NCBI GenBank assembly: GCA_003255025.1 | Contig: QANY01013428.1 | Coordinates: 62,001 to 126,000 of the forward strand | Length of the DNA: 64,000 nucleotides | Source: Datisca glomerata | Taxonomy: Eukaryota > Streptophyta > Magnoliopsida > Cucurbitales > Datiscaceae | Reading direction: 5' to 3' | Position numbers and translations under genes: made by a program | Shown here: one piece after another, positions 45,410 through 57,845 of the stretch | Numbering within the stretch: the first letter of the stretch is position 1 | How the letters are laid out: each line of letters opens with the position of its first letter | The notes under the pieces: model-generated | What the model saw: only the letters and a program-made list of their open reading frames with translations | The model's database searches: none | Told to the model about the DNA's origin: nothing

Positions 45410-46103
45410 TCAGATATTGACACTCCACAATGTATCATATGTCTATACCTTACTCATTTTTTAGTTATGTATATCGATTTATTTTATATTAATATTTAAC
45501 TTATTACAACTCACTAATTTAAAAGTAATAGAAAGTTTAAGAAAAACTAATAGAAAAGTGAGTTCAATTGAAATATATTGGGTTTAGCTTTTATAGTATA
45601 AAAAATGATTTGACAAAATTAGTAGCTTGTACGATAGTATAATTCAATTCCATACAACACACAAAGTCGAGAGGTAGTTTTATGCTTCAAAAATAAATAT
45701 ATTTCATTGTCAAAATATTTAATTTATTTGGATGATAATAGCTTGATCGTTAATGAAATTTCTAATTATGACAATACTTTAACAGAAAAAATATAATTTT
45801 GAGATACATAGTTATGTTAATATTAATTCATCACAAAAGTAAAATGGTTAGTTTACTTTAAATTTAGAAAATGCATTTTAATTAGTGCCTTTATGATATG
45901 CATGTTTAGTTAGTATATACAACTTTATATGCTTCATTTTAGGAACTGTCGTATGAAGATTTCATACGAAATCTAAATTTTCATGTACCTTTTTAAGAAT
46001 CTCATGTATTTTTAAGGATACTATGTTTATTGTCTTTTATTTTAAGTATATTTACATACCAATTATGTAGTATCGGGGCTACCCCGCATGGATATATAAC
46101 TAG
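45368..46103 (+). mobile_element. Probable small non-autonomous Helitron
   Basis: The right end has the Helitron 3' layout: a GC hairpin CGGGG-CTA-CCCCG (46,074-46,086), 13 bases, then CTAG before a T (46,100-46,104). A matching left end is TCTTATATCTTTATATATAT at 45,368, preceded by A, so the insertion would sit between A and T. No coding sequence. The left boundary is less certain because it is AT-rich. Confidence 0.45.
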
Positions 46104-46271
46104 TTTTAATATATAATAGAGGCATGTGAGACCCATCTGCTTGAAATTTAATTTTTTTAAGATTTGTCTTTCTTTTTTCCTTTTTTTATTTTCTCTCTCT
46201 CTCTACTCTTAGCCTCTCCCTTCTTTCTCCTTCGCTTCAGTCTCTCTCTCCTAGGAATGACAAAATACCCG

Positions 46272-47332
46272 TGTAGATGTAAGGTGTGTCACGTGGGTGA
46301 TGTGTAGGAGTGGTCTAGTCCTAACTCGTGACCGGAGCAACGCCTAAGAACGCCGAGGAGGATGCCGGGAGGTGAAGGGAGAGCACTCTAGACACTCAAG
46401 GACGGCGACAAATGCTTGCTTGTTCTCTCTCTCTCTCTAGAAGTGGGAGTTTCTCACTCTAGAAATGAGAGTTTCTTTCTCGAAAGTGAGAGCATCACTC
46501 TCTAAACTTCCTAATCCTCCCTGAAATGAAGGAGGAGTCTCCTTTTATAGGTGAACAAAAGGAGGGGGGACCATTGCATCTAATTCCTTGATTAGTTACA
46601 AGTCCGTCAATCGAATCGCGCCACCTAAATTGATTAATCATGCTTACGTGAGTAAGAGGAGGATTACACAAGAGCCAATCGGGTGACGCCACGTGGGTCT
46701 TTGTGTAGTGACCATGATCTAGGGAGAATATGCCTAATCAGTGGGGTATAACGGCGGTGTTCACTAAACGCCTCCTCTTATGGGTTCTCTCAAACCAATC
46801 CCTCCCCAAGGTGGGAGGGTAGCACACCCTCAATGTCTAGAGTGGTCGTACTGAGGAGGTATGTCCTCTGTCCAGTACAACGTAGCCTCGTCCCTTATCC
46901 TACCAGTCCACAACCTCCCGAATGTTCCCAGACAACCATACGCCCACCTAAGTCTTTGTCACTTGACTTAGTGGTTTGTAATGTGATGACTCGTTGTGAT
47001 AGCGAAGTGATACGCCTTGTTTGAAGTACGTCATCATTGTCTCCGAGTTACATTATAGAGGGTCCAGGCACCTCCATGATACACCCATGAGGTGTGACAT
47101 CAATGGTGCTACCATAGAGGTGACACCCCATGGTGCTGTCATGGGGACGACCCACACGGGTACCTCAGTATAGGCACTCCATGGGAGGCACTTCAGTGGT
47201 GGCATCCCAAGGGGTACGGTGACACTTCATGGTGCATCCCACGGCGACACTCTGAGGTGCGTCGTAGGAGATACGATTCATGGATAGTCAACATTGAGAT
47301 CATCAACCCTCATGTACAACCCATTGGTAAGA
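46272..47332 (-). repeat. GC-richer insert in hAT element, probable solo LTR
   Basis: Flanked by ATACCCG at 46,265-46,271 and 47,333-47,339. On the minus strand it has a TATA box (CCTATAAAAGGAG, about 46,536-46,548), as an LTR promoter would. From 47,065 to 47,290 imperfect units with CATGGTGC / CCATGAGGTG words repeat. The open frames at 46,495-46,692 and 46,833-47,024 are not recognisable proteins. The ends do not show clean TG...CA, so the LTR call is tentative. Confidence 0.4.
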
Positions 47333-47574
47333 ATACCCGCATGTATCTGACTTAATGGGTGCTTTTAAAATATTATATATATGTATAAGTTTTATTGGGT
47401 GGATAACTTTTTACATATTATAAATGAAGTAAGGTATGTGTAATACTCAATACTCATTGGCTACCTATTTATTCTAAAAAATTGTATCTCTACTCCTCAG
47501 GCAATCCCGATTAACGGCATTTTCTCCATCTTCAATGAATCTCCTAAAGAGAACAATATATAATGAAAATTGTG

Positions 47575-48245
47575 ATGTAATTCTCATTTTCACTCATGAT
47601 TGATAATTAAATTCCATCAATTTTATAATTTTATAATCGAACTAAACTTAATTATGAATTGAATAGCCAAACTAAAATTTATCAATTTTATAATTGAATA
47701 GAACCATAATTTGTACCACACAAAAATGAAATTAAGTTTTTTTACAACCGAACTAAATTGTATCACAATTTTATAATCGAAGAATCAAGCTAAAATTTAT
47801 CAAGTTTACGACTGAACCAAACTAAATCGTCAATTTTATAATCGAATAACCAATACTAAAATTAATCAATTTTATAATCGATCCAAATTATAATTCATCA
47901 ATTTTAACATCAAACCAAGCTGAGTCATCGATTGAATAACCAAAGCTAAAATTCATCCATTATACTCCAATCGAATCAAAGTTCATCAATTTTACATTTT
48001 AATAACTAATATTCATCAATTCTATAATAAAATGGAACTGAAATTCATCAATTTTAAAATCAAATCAAACTGAATCATCAATTTTATAATTGAATAAAAA
48101 AATTATAATTTATTAATTTTATAATGGAACTAAATTGGTTCATCAATTTTATAATCGAATAATCATATAACTGAATTAACTGAATCTTGACTTTTATAAT
48201 TGATTAACCAAATTAAAATTCATCAATTTTGTGATGAAAATTGTT
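47575..48245. repeat. Degenerate AT-rich tandem array
   Basis: About fifteen to twenty drifted copies of a roughly 30-bp unit built on ATCAATTTTATAATCGAATAA with variable AACCAAACTAAAATTC spacers. Individual copies differ by several bases and lengths vary. It is contained within the hAT element. Confidence 0.8.
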
Positions 48246-48566
48246 GTCCAGCCTATCAATTTATAGAGAGTGTAATTTTAATTGAACCGTTGATCTCCAT
48301 GGTCATAGTTCGGTGAATAGAGAGAAGTGAATGGTGAAAATATAATTATTGGATGAATAGAAATAAAAATAAAGAATAGTCATTTAGTTCTAAAATATAT
48401 ATATATATATATAAGTACTCATATCTTAGTGGGTATTACCCACACTCATCTATTTAATTTAGCATGAATATGTGTTACGTATGTGTAGTGAGAAATTAGC
48501 ATGAGTATTTATTTAGTAGGCATACACGTACCCAACGTAAACACCATTGACATCCCTACTCTCTCC

Positions 48567-50029
48567 CCCCAACGGTGGTCTTTCTTTGCGGTGATGTCTC
48601 TCGTTTTCTCCATTGCTCTCTTTCTTTTCACGGTTGAAGCACTGTTCGTGGTATGTCCCAGCGAGTGAAGAGTCCTTTGGACTTTCAAAGTTCATATAAT
48701 TTAATGTTAAATACTCTTTAGTTTCACAACATCATGTTTGAGATTTCTTTTTGTGTTCTGTTTTCTTTCTTGTGTTGTTAGGATTTATGTTTATTTCTTG
48801 TTAGAGTTTTATGAATATGAGTTTAAATTTTATTTTGTTCATTTATGAGTTTATATTTTGTTATGGCTCTATCATTCTCTTCTGGGCATATTGCTTTTCT
48901 GGTTTGTATGGAGGATCGCAGAGTTTGAAGAATTTGTGGCTTATTTATGTTCATATTATTTTTTCTATTTATTAAGCGATATAAATAAGTTTAGTTAAGT
49001 AGTTAAGTTAGTTACTAATCGTACGTAAACTAGTTACTAAAATTAAGTGCATTCATTTATTTTGTGACAATAATTTAGTTATGTCAATAACTTAGTTAAT
49101 AAAACAAGTAATAGAATTATGTCTTATAAATAGGTGCAATTCTTAACTTATAATATATGATATATATTTGTTAAACTTGTTTAGTCATTTTAATCTACTC
49201 ATTTTCACAACTACTACTAGTAAGACATTCAATCATTTTTAAGTTAGTCTAATTATTCAAACCAAAATCTCAAGTATTCAATTCAGTTTTTCAAAATTAA
49301 ATAATTCTTTTAGTCTAATTATGTAATAAATAATATAAATTTAATTTAAGATAATTTATTGAGAGCACTTAATTAATATTATTACGGATGTTTATGAGAA
49401 ATAAATAATTAAAATTTATTATTGAATTAATATCTTGATGATCATTTAAAAAAATTTAAGATTAATGATTGAATAAAATGATTATCATTTTCTTACCACT
49501 TTTAATATATTATAAATAATATAAAAACTAGATGCAAAAGTGAACTATGCACTATGCACCGGAGCCCAGTTTGAGATATTTATTTTAAAAATTAATTTTC
49601 TTTAAATGAAGGGCATTCATTCGGTGACCACCAGTTATTTTTGCTAAAAAAGGTTTAGCCGGCCATTTAGTTACTTTGACGCCCCAACGGCCGTCCTTGC
49701 TCTCCAAACTTTAACTGCAAAATTGGCTCATTTGTTTTACATTAAGAAGAAAGTGAGATTGACAAGAACTACTCTAAAATAAAAAGTTAATGAGCAAAAA
49801 TGATCCACCAATTTAATTATATGTAATATGGTTCTTTTTAAGTTAGGAAGTCTTAAGTTATTTATGAAATTAATATTTTAGTATTTTACTTTTGTAACCA
49901 TCAATACTAATTTTCTATCACTTTTATTTTTTCTTATATTTGTTTATATTATCTTATTACTTCTCTTAAATAATTTTCTTTAAAATACATTACACCCAAA
50001 AAACTATACTCTCATTTCCTTTATGCGTC

Positions 50030-50030
<1 letters not shown>
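48567..50030. other. AT-rich intergenic DNA
   Basis: No gene recognised. A GC-richer island, GCCGGCC and CCCCAACGGCCGTCC, at about 49,660-49,700 stands out, but nothing identifies it. Confidence 0.5.
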
Positions 50031-50079
<49 letters not shown>

Positions 50080-50144
50080 TCTCCCTCCCTCCCTCCCTCC
50101 CTCCCTCTCTTCCCCCCTCCCCCTCCATCTCCATCTCCATCTCC
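50031..50144. repeat. Compound CT microsatellite
   Basis: A long uninterrupted (CT)n run passes into (CTCC)n, then C-rich sequence and three (CCATCT) units. Confidence 0.95.
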
Positions 50145-50489
50145 GTTTCATTTTTTATGAAAAAATAAAAAAATTGAATGAGAGAACCCCACCCCCTTCC
50201 TCTTTCAATTTCATCTATTTCATCAATAGGTAAACATGTAGTTCACATGTCATTAATAAATTTTTTACTTACTGTTATGCTACATTATAATGTATCATAT
50301 TTTTCATCATTCCCCTATTTTTGTTGGACGTTGACCAAAAGATAGACAATATTTTCAGTTTTACAGTCAATCATCTTTGTAAATGAGCATAAAAAAATAA
50401 ATTGGAATAACCCTCTACTAAGTGAATAATTTATTAAGTAAACAATATATTTACCTACTTCACAAACAATAACCAATTTTCACTAGCTA

Positions 50490-50671
50490 TAGTTAAACTA
50501 TAAAAAACGCTTACTGACTTGATCGTTGGAGTGAATTAAGCTGCGCAACACACTGGTGTCGAGATAACACTTTCTTCTATCTTTTGTTTTTTTGTCTTTT
50601 GCAGCTCGAAGATGAATCACTACGAGACGCTTGGCATATCCTTGATAATTGATTCTTTGTATCTACAGTAA
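50490..50671 (+). repeat. LTR end fragment related to 31,550-31,711
   Basis: AACGCTTACTGACTTGATCG and TTGGAGTG resemble the transcript-start region of gypsy LTRs, and the end ATTCTTTGTATCTACAG matches ACTCTTTGCGTCTACAG at 31,711. The upstream boundary is unclear. Confidence 0.35.
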
Positions 50672-50734
50672 GTTTGAAATTAGATCCATCTTTTTTAACA
50701 TGATATTTGTCTTTTTTTTCATATTTGGTAATGA

Positions 50735-51163
50735 TCTGTCTATTGAAATTATGCCCATAAAGTAGGCTGTAATAACTATTTATGAGTATTTAATTATTTC
50801 TCATACATTTTGCATAACTGAATTTAATGAATAAATAAAAGTTTTCCTTTAATTACATGTGTTTATAATTTACTCAAGTCCTGAAACTATTATCAACGTA
50901 AGAAGAGTAAAGACAGAGGAGTCTTCCAGACAAACTCTTCTGAAATAGTTCAGAACTTTATTCATAGTCTTAGAATAGACTGGGCAATCAAATTCGATTA
51001 CGACTATTAGGTTGAACCAATGGATGCCAGTCTTGAAGCATGAGGGCGGAGACTCAAACGGTTAACCTAGACTTGTTCTGGATCATGTTGAATAGACTGA
51101 TAACAAATTAGTTTAGAGTAAAAACTATTTACCTAGCTCTAAATCTAATTGTTACAACTTAAG
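50735..51163 (+). repeat. Family C copia LTR, first ~430 bp
   Basis: Aligns by eye with the reverse complement of 57,360-57,788: shared blocks include CCCATAAAGTAG, AACTCTTCTGAAATAGTT, GACTGGGCAATC and TTACCTAGCTCTAAATCTAA. It stops at the point where the Tekay LTR begins, so the Tekay element probably inserted here. Confidence 0.8.
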
Positions 51164-54045
51164 TATAACATCCTGAAAATTAAACTGAGTTTTAGTTAAA
51201 TATTTTACCAAAAAACATCACGGAGCTAAGTCAATTTTTTTAAAAAAAAACTAACTCATACTAATTAAAATAATATATTGCGAAAAACCAAATCCTTCAT
51301 CAAACTTTTTTTGGTAAATTAAAATTTTTTAAATTGAACTAAAAACTTACAAATATACAAGGGACATACCCCAGAGAAAAAAAGAGAAACCATAGGGCAA
51401 CAAAAAGGATAGAATCTCAAGAAAGCTAGCAAAGCGAAGCCCTACTAGGCTACAAAATTACACAAATAAGCTTAAGTATAAAAAATAGCGGAAGTAAACC
51501 CCCAAGCTAAATGAATAGATTTGTTATGAGGAGAATCAACAAAGCCTTTCAAGCTCCAAAGCATGCCCCTAATAGCACTAGCAATATTAGTCAGAACCAC
51601 TTTTTTTTATCTCTGATTTTACCTTTAAACACTTTGGAGTTCCTCTCACTCCACATATGATAGATAAATGAACAAAAGAAAATCCACAAAACAAGCCCCA
51701 CAAGCTCCTAATTACATAAAAATAAATTTTACTTGATAAAACATTCAAAAACCCAAGATTGCATATTTTGAAGTCTCATGATTTAACTTAAATAAAACCC
51801 AACATCAAATAAACAACTACTAAGACTTTTAAATACAACTCGATGACTCTCGTCCGTTACCAGAGACTCTAGACCTCTTCGACAATAAACTCCTTATCAA
51901 TGTTATCCTCATTTGAAATTTATAATAAAATATAGTGAGTATAAAGAAACATACTCAATAAGTAAAATATCACATATGCAAAACAGAACAACGTTCACAA
52001 TCATATACAAATGATATCACATGCACACTTTTCAGATCTTTCTTATAGAGTTCACTGGCCAACTTCCATTACAGTTCGCCACCACAACCAAAATAGAGAT
52101 TACCCGTCAGTAATTGTTAGCTGTGTGGTAAGTACATGTGACTTTTCTCATGAGTACCACTCCACGCCTTCCCATAAAAATAACCAAAGAATATAATAGA
52201 GACCCTTTCCCTAAGATTAGGAAAACATAGACCTTTCTTAAAGGACAAGGCAAATATAGCAGAATGGTGGGCATGTGACTCTAATTGCACATAATTAATT
52301 TTTCATGCATTCATTTAACATTTATTATTATCTTCCAACATATATTAACTCATCAAAATTACAATAGAACAAAACATATCAGGACCATAATTGAACAATG
52401 TTATGAAGAAAGAAGCATCATAGTACACTATACATCATAAAATATAAACATAGTTCTATTATAAATTTTCAGCCATACAATATAAACAATTACATAGAAA
52501 CATTTCACTTACCTTATATACCTCTGTAAGTTTCTAAAGTTCAAGTCCTGAAAGGATAAAGGAGAAAAATTCCATTCTTAGATGTTTTCAAACAATAACG
52601 AAAGAAAAACAGATGTCTGGTTTTGAAAATTCATTATAAATTGTACCGACATGAAAAATTTCAAATGTTAATTCTGAACGTTAATACATGCCTCAGAGAT
52701 ATTGATTTAAAAGTTTATAATTTTCTTAACGCATTTTCATATTGAAAAATCGTCATCAACTAGGGTCAGTCTGGCAGTAAAATGAAATTCAGATTTACAA
52801 GTTTAACAACTCATTTAAAATACCATATCTTATCTAAAAATTAAAAAAAATTTACAAAACTATATTTACATATGATAAAATAACTACTGTAAAATATTTG
52901 GGCCAAAATGGTGTAATGTATGCCAAAAACGAAGCCATGAAGATGAAGTGGTCTGCCCTTACCCTTAATATTCAGGTTTTTGACGAAGATTTGAAAAAAA
53001 TGTTTTCACCATGAAAATAATTTTTTAAAATTCCGAAAATTTTTACAGGAGTAATATTAATGTCTTATATTATACTAATAATATTTTCAGAATTTTTTAT
53101 CAATAAAATATTAGTTAAAAAAATCGTTAAATCTGTATTGTCAGAATTTTCATCAGAATATACAACAACGATTATTTCTATATTAACAAAACAATAACCA
53201 TTATTATTATTTTTTCTTTAAACTTTATATCATATGACATTAAACTGATACAATTCTATATGTGAATAATTCAACATGAAGAAAAATAAATGTACCAATA
53301 ACAAGTTTAATGACCCCAGGAAGCGAAAGAGCGAAACGAATTCTTCAAAATGGAAGGTCGATAATGAAATAATTTTTTTGAAATATATAAAATTTCTTGA
53401 TTTATGAGAGTAAAAGAAATTTTTTTCAGTATTTTATAGTTGATCGTTAAGGAGCAAAAAGATGTGGGATTTCATTATAATATAAGAGGCAAAAGGGAAT
53501 AAGGAGGTAGAGATTTCTTGATTAAGAGAGTATGAGTTTTTCAATCTCATGGAAAACTCCATTTATAATAGTTAAAAGGAGTTGGGGTGGGGGTGGGGGT
53601 GCTTATTAATATATTAATAGACTTTTAATATAATGACTTATTAAACATGCTTCTCTTGTAGTAAAAAGGTGAGTTAAATCGAAGTTGTATTATCAATAAC
53701 GAAATTTTCAAAGAGATTTAGATAAGGATTGAATCAAAAATCTGATTTTTTTTGTTATCATATTTTATATAAAATCTGAATTCAAATTCAGAACAACCTA
53801 ACAATGTTTTCAGTTTGAAATAAAAGTTTGGTTTATCTTATATCTACATAAAACTTATATTATGATCAATACATAATTTTATAGCTACGACAAATATTAT
53901 GTTAACGAAAAAATAATAGAATATAGCCGTGTAAGAATGCATATACTATAGTCGCTTAAACTGGAGCAATATTAATCAAAGTAATTATGAAAGAGCAAAA
54001 CATTGTCTGCTAGCTAGTATATTAATAGAAAAGTCGGGTCTTACA
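51164..54045 (-). repeat. 3' LTR of Tekay-type gypsy element
   Basis: On the minus strand it starts TGTAAGACCC right after a purine tract and ends near a TTTTCAGGATGTTATA block, typical of this lineage's LTR ends. A TATA box (ATTATAAATGGAG, about 53,568-53,580) lies in the first third. It also contains blocks I associate with Tekay/Del LTRs (GAAGTTGGCCAGTGAACT, AAAGTGTGCATGTGATATCA). A G-rich run lies at 53,583-53,601. A LINE 3' fragment seems to be nested at 51,295-51,745. The exact left edge is uncertain. Confidence 0.65.
51295..51745 (-). mobile_element. LINE 3'-end fragment
   Basis: The minus strand shows YHMWSERNSKVFKGKI-like sequence (about 51,660-51,620), the end of plant LINE ORF2, followed by a GGGGTATGTCCCTTGTATAT and TAAATTTTTTACC-type 3' untranslated end. 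It lies inside the Tekay LTR and is a 5'-truncated insertion. Confidence 0.55.
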
Positions 54046-55853
54046 TCTTCCCTTCCTTATGAGAATTTTCGTCCTCAAAAATATTTTCGAGTCAATCTTC
54101 AAAAAGGTTTGGATAATGAGTCTGAATTTCTTCTTCGTTTTTCCATGTGGCTTCTTCAACCTCATTATTCTTCCAGAGCACCTTCACCAAATGAATATCT
54201 TTAGTTCATAAAACTGAGTCTTTTGCCAAATATTTGAATTGGTACTTCTTCATAAGTTAGATTTTCATGTAGATGAAGCGGTTTATAACTCCAAACATGG
54301 GACATTTCAACAATATATTTACGCAACATCGAGACATGAAATACATCGTGTACTCCAACCAAGTCTAGCAGTAGAGCCACACGATAAGCCACAACTCCAA
54401 TCCGTTCTAAGATCTCGAAAGGACCTATAAAATGAGGACTAAGCTTTCTTTTCTTTCCGAATCTTATAACTCCCCTCATGGGATCTATCTTTATAAACAT
54501 TTTATCACCCACTTCAAATTCAAAGTTCTTCCTATGAGTATCCGCATAACTCTTTTGGCGACACTGAGAAGTTTTAATTCTTTCTCGAATTTTGAAAATA
54601 GCATCATTCGTTTGTTGAACCATATCTGGGCCTAATAGCTTTCTTTCACCAACTTCGTTCCAATGGATTGGCGACCGACACTTTCATCCATATAAAGCTT
54701 CAAATAGTGCCATCCAGATTGTTGTCTGGTAACTAATATTGTATGCAAACTCAACGAGATGAAACTGATTACTCCAACTAACCTTGAAGTCCAAAACATA
54801 CGCTCTGAGCATATCCTCAAGTGTCTGAATGGTTCTTTCTAACTGACCATCAGTCTGAGGGTGAAAAGTTGTACTAAAACTCAATTGCATACCCAAAGCT
54901 TCTTGAAGACTATGCCAAAACTTGGAGGTAAATCTTGGGTCACGATCTGATACAATGGATACGGGTACACCATGCAGTCTAACGATTTCTCTCACATACA
55001 ACTTCACCCAGTCTTCTACTGAAAACCTTACACGAGCTGGCAAGAAGTGAGCAGACTTAGTCAATCAATTGATTATAACCCAAATTGTATCATATCCTTT
55101 CACCGTCCTCGGAAATCCTGATACAAAATCCATCGAAATATGTTCCCATTTTCATTCGGGTATCTTTGGAGGTTGCAAAAGGCCGGACGGACGCTAGCGC
55201 TCAGCCTTTACTTGTTGGCAAGTTAGACATTGATCCATGAATTTTGCTACATCACGCTTTATACCATTCCGCCAAAAGTGTCATCTCAAATCATGATACA
55301 TCTTCGTACTACTCGGATGAATAGAATAAGGGGTATTGTGCGCTTCAGTTAGTATGTCTTTCTTCATATCCGCGCTATCAAATACCACCACTCTATCGTT
55401 GAATTTGAGGATTCTGTCACTTGAAACTGAGAAATTTTTCCATTTATCATATTCTGACTCTGACCTGATCGTTATTAATGTAGTATCCTCATGTTGGGAT
55501 TTACGAATTCTGTCTTGAAGTGTAGATTTGACCGTTGAATTAGCGAGCTTAGCTGTAACACCCTGAACCAAGACTTCCATTCTGAACCTCTCGATATCAT
55601 TTTGAATAGATCGTTGAGAAGTAATAAGAGCACTCAAGACACTCGTTTTCCTACTAAGGGCATCCGCTACTACGTTAGCTTTACCAAGATAGTAATTAAT
55701 GATGCAATCATAATCCTTAACAAGCTGCAACCATTTGCGTTACCTCATGTTAAGCTCATTCTGCGTGAACATATACTTTAGACTCTTGTGATCTGTGAAT
55801 ATTTCTACCTTCGACCAGTAGAGGTAGTGAAGCTACATCTTCAAAGCAAAAAC
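54046..55853 (-). pseudogene. Tekay-type (chromovirus) gypsy pol: RT end, RNase H, integrase, chromodomain
   Basis: The minus strand from 55,853 reads [20 protein letters not shown], then VKDYDCIINYYLGKANVVAD ALSRK (RNase H), the zinc-binding region, and the integrase core at 55,064-54,684 (VSDRDPRFTSKFWHSLQEAL, STTFHPQTDGQLERTIQTLE). At 54,623-54,201 it gives the C-terminal part (FEVGDKMFIKIDPMRGVIRF, HDVFHVSMLRKYI), and at about 54,190-54,080 a chromodomain (VKVLWKNNEVEEATWKNEEE). Chromodomains are thought to steer integration to certain chromatin. Frameshifts and stops occur throughout. It is cut at 55,853 by the copia insertion. Confidence 0.85.
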
Positions 55854-57788
55854 TGCTAGGATCAATCAGTTTTAAAAATTAAAAAATTTATATTTGAACC
55901 ACGAACGGTTCGTGAGCGGAATATCAAAAAAATTTCAGTTTAACTTATTTAATCATGTTAAATAATTTAAAATAAATATTAGTTAGATCATAGATATATG
56001 ATATTAAAACGTATAGATTAAGGGAAAATGATTTTTCACCTTTACTCTGTATCGGAGAATTTCTAAACTGACGGAACTCCGTCGAGAGTTATTTGTGTTC
56101 TTCAAGCTTTAAGATCAAAATCACGAACTTGATCTTCCACAAACGATTTTTGAATTAGCACACCAACAACCATCCATTAATTTCAGAAATATATCTCAGA
56201 AGAATTTTATGTAGGAATTTGAGTGTGAGCTCTCAAAATAATTGAAGAAGAAAAATCAAATCTTCCATTCTTCATATTAATTTCGGCGGCAACAATAGTG
56301 AGAGGAGAAAATGTTTTTCTCTTCCTTTTGTGTGTTAATGACATCAACTGTTTCTTATCCTCATTGTCTCTTTCTAATCAAATTGTTATTAGATATTTAT
56401 TAAAGGGTAATTTTCGATATTTACAAATATACTCATATATTATAAAATTTTGAAAATTCCCCTAATTATCTATTATTGCCAAGATTACATGATCTCCTAG
56501 AGTTTTAGCTGTATCGAAATTCATTAATCTAATTGATAAATATAATTGATCATTATTAATTAATTAATTTATTTATTTTATCTAACTAATTATCTAAGAA
56601 TTAGAAAATATTAAATTATTAATTCAATACAACAATTACACTTGACTAACTTAAGTGACATCACCTATCACATATAAGTGTAGAAAATATGCCTAGACAC
56701 TAAAACACATTTTGATCCAACTTAGTTCATTTTTTTATTCGTGTTGTTTGAGCTATTTCTGAGACCGAATGAATTCACATGAACAAAGCTTAGGATTCAA
56801 ATACCCAGTGAATTTATCTCCATAAATTTATGACATATTTAATCTTGACATCGTACGACTTCACTATAGGTTCGATGCCGAATCAACTCTCGATTCATAC
56901 GTGTTACATTTTCTGTTGGTATAAATAAACACTATTTATTTTCACAGTCCACATAATACTCATCGTGAATATCAATAAAAAGAGCATAATGTAAAATCAC
57001 TGTTAAACCCCTCTAGTTATTATTTTCTTAACTTATTTATTAACTATGAATAAGAAAGTCATTATAGCGAATTGTCTTGTACAATTCACAAGTCTTATTC
57101 AATGACTCATTTCATCGAATACTTGGCCAAGTTAATGTATTCACACTCACATCAATAAAGTATAAGGTGATATTGTTGTTTTCATAATCCAACCACGAAT
57201 TTTCATATTTGTGAATCACGCAACTCCTACTTAATTGAATTACAATCCCAACAGCCGATGTATTTCCCGCCAATTTGAACTCACTCATTTGACATATCAA
57301 ATATTACAACTAACCAGGACAAGTTACGTATTCACCTCAGGATTAAGGTAATTATGAAAATAACTTTAAGCTGTAACAATTAGATTTAGAGCTAGGTAAA
57401 CAGTTTTGGGCTCTAAACTAATTTGTTACCGATCTATTCAACAAGTTCATAACATGTCTAAATTAATCATTTGAGTCTCCACTCCTATGCCCCAAGACTG
57501 ACATGTAACGGTTCAACCTAACAGTCATAATCGAAATCGATTGCCCAGTCTATCCTAAGACTGCAAATATCATTCTAAACTATTTCAGAAGAGTTCGTCT
57601 GGAGACGCTTTTGTCTTCACTCTTCTTTCATTGACAATAGTTCCAGGACTTCAGTAATTTATAAACATGCTTTAATTTAAAATAAAACTTTCAATTTATT
57701 CACAAAAAATTTAGTAATACAAATGTTTGAGAAATAATTAAATACAAATAAATAGTTATTACACGCTACTTTATGGACATATTCCAAA
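55854..57788 (-). repeat. 3' LTR of copia element (family C)
   Basis: About 1.9 kb. On the minus strand it starts TTGGAATATGTCCATAAAG after the polypurine tract and ends TTGATCCTAGCA at 55,854. Its first 430 bp match 50,735-51,163. Confidence 0.8.
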
Positions 57789-57845
57789 AATATCCCACTT
57801 GGAATAAAGTAGGTTTGTACAATCTATTATCCCCAAGCCCTTTAG

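Larger units (their letters stand above)
46252..48558. mobile_element. Non-autonomous hAT transposon with 8-bp target duplication
   Basis: Starts TAGGAATGACAAAATACCC and ends CATTGACATCCCTA; the ends are inverted copies (TAGGAATGACAA versus TAGGGATGTCAA). It is flanked by CTCTCTCC on both sides (46,244-46,251 and 48,559-48,566), the 8-bp duplication expected for hAT, though the target is CT-rich. No transposase. Inside are an LTR-like insert (46,272-47,332) and a long degenerate AT-rich array (47,575-48,245). Confidence 0.75.

Noticed and set aside
47575..48245. CRISPR-like array
   Set aside because: Units and spacers vary in length and sequence, the host is a plant, and the array lies inside a hAT transposon.
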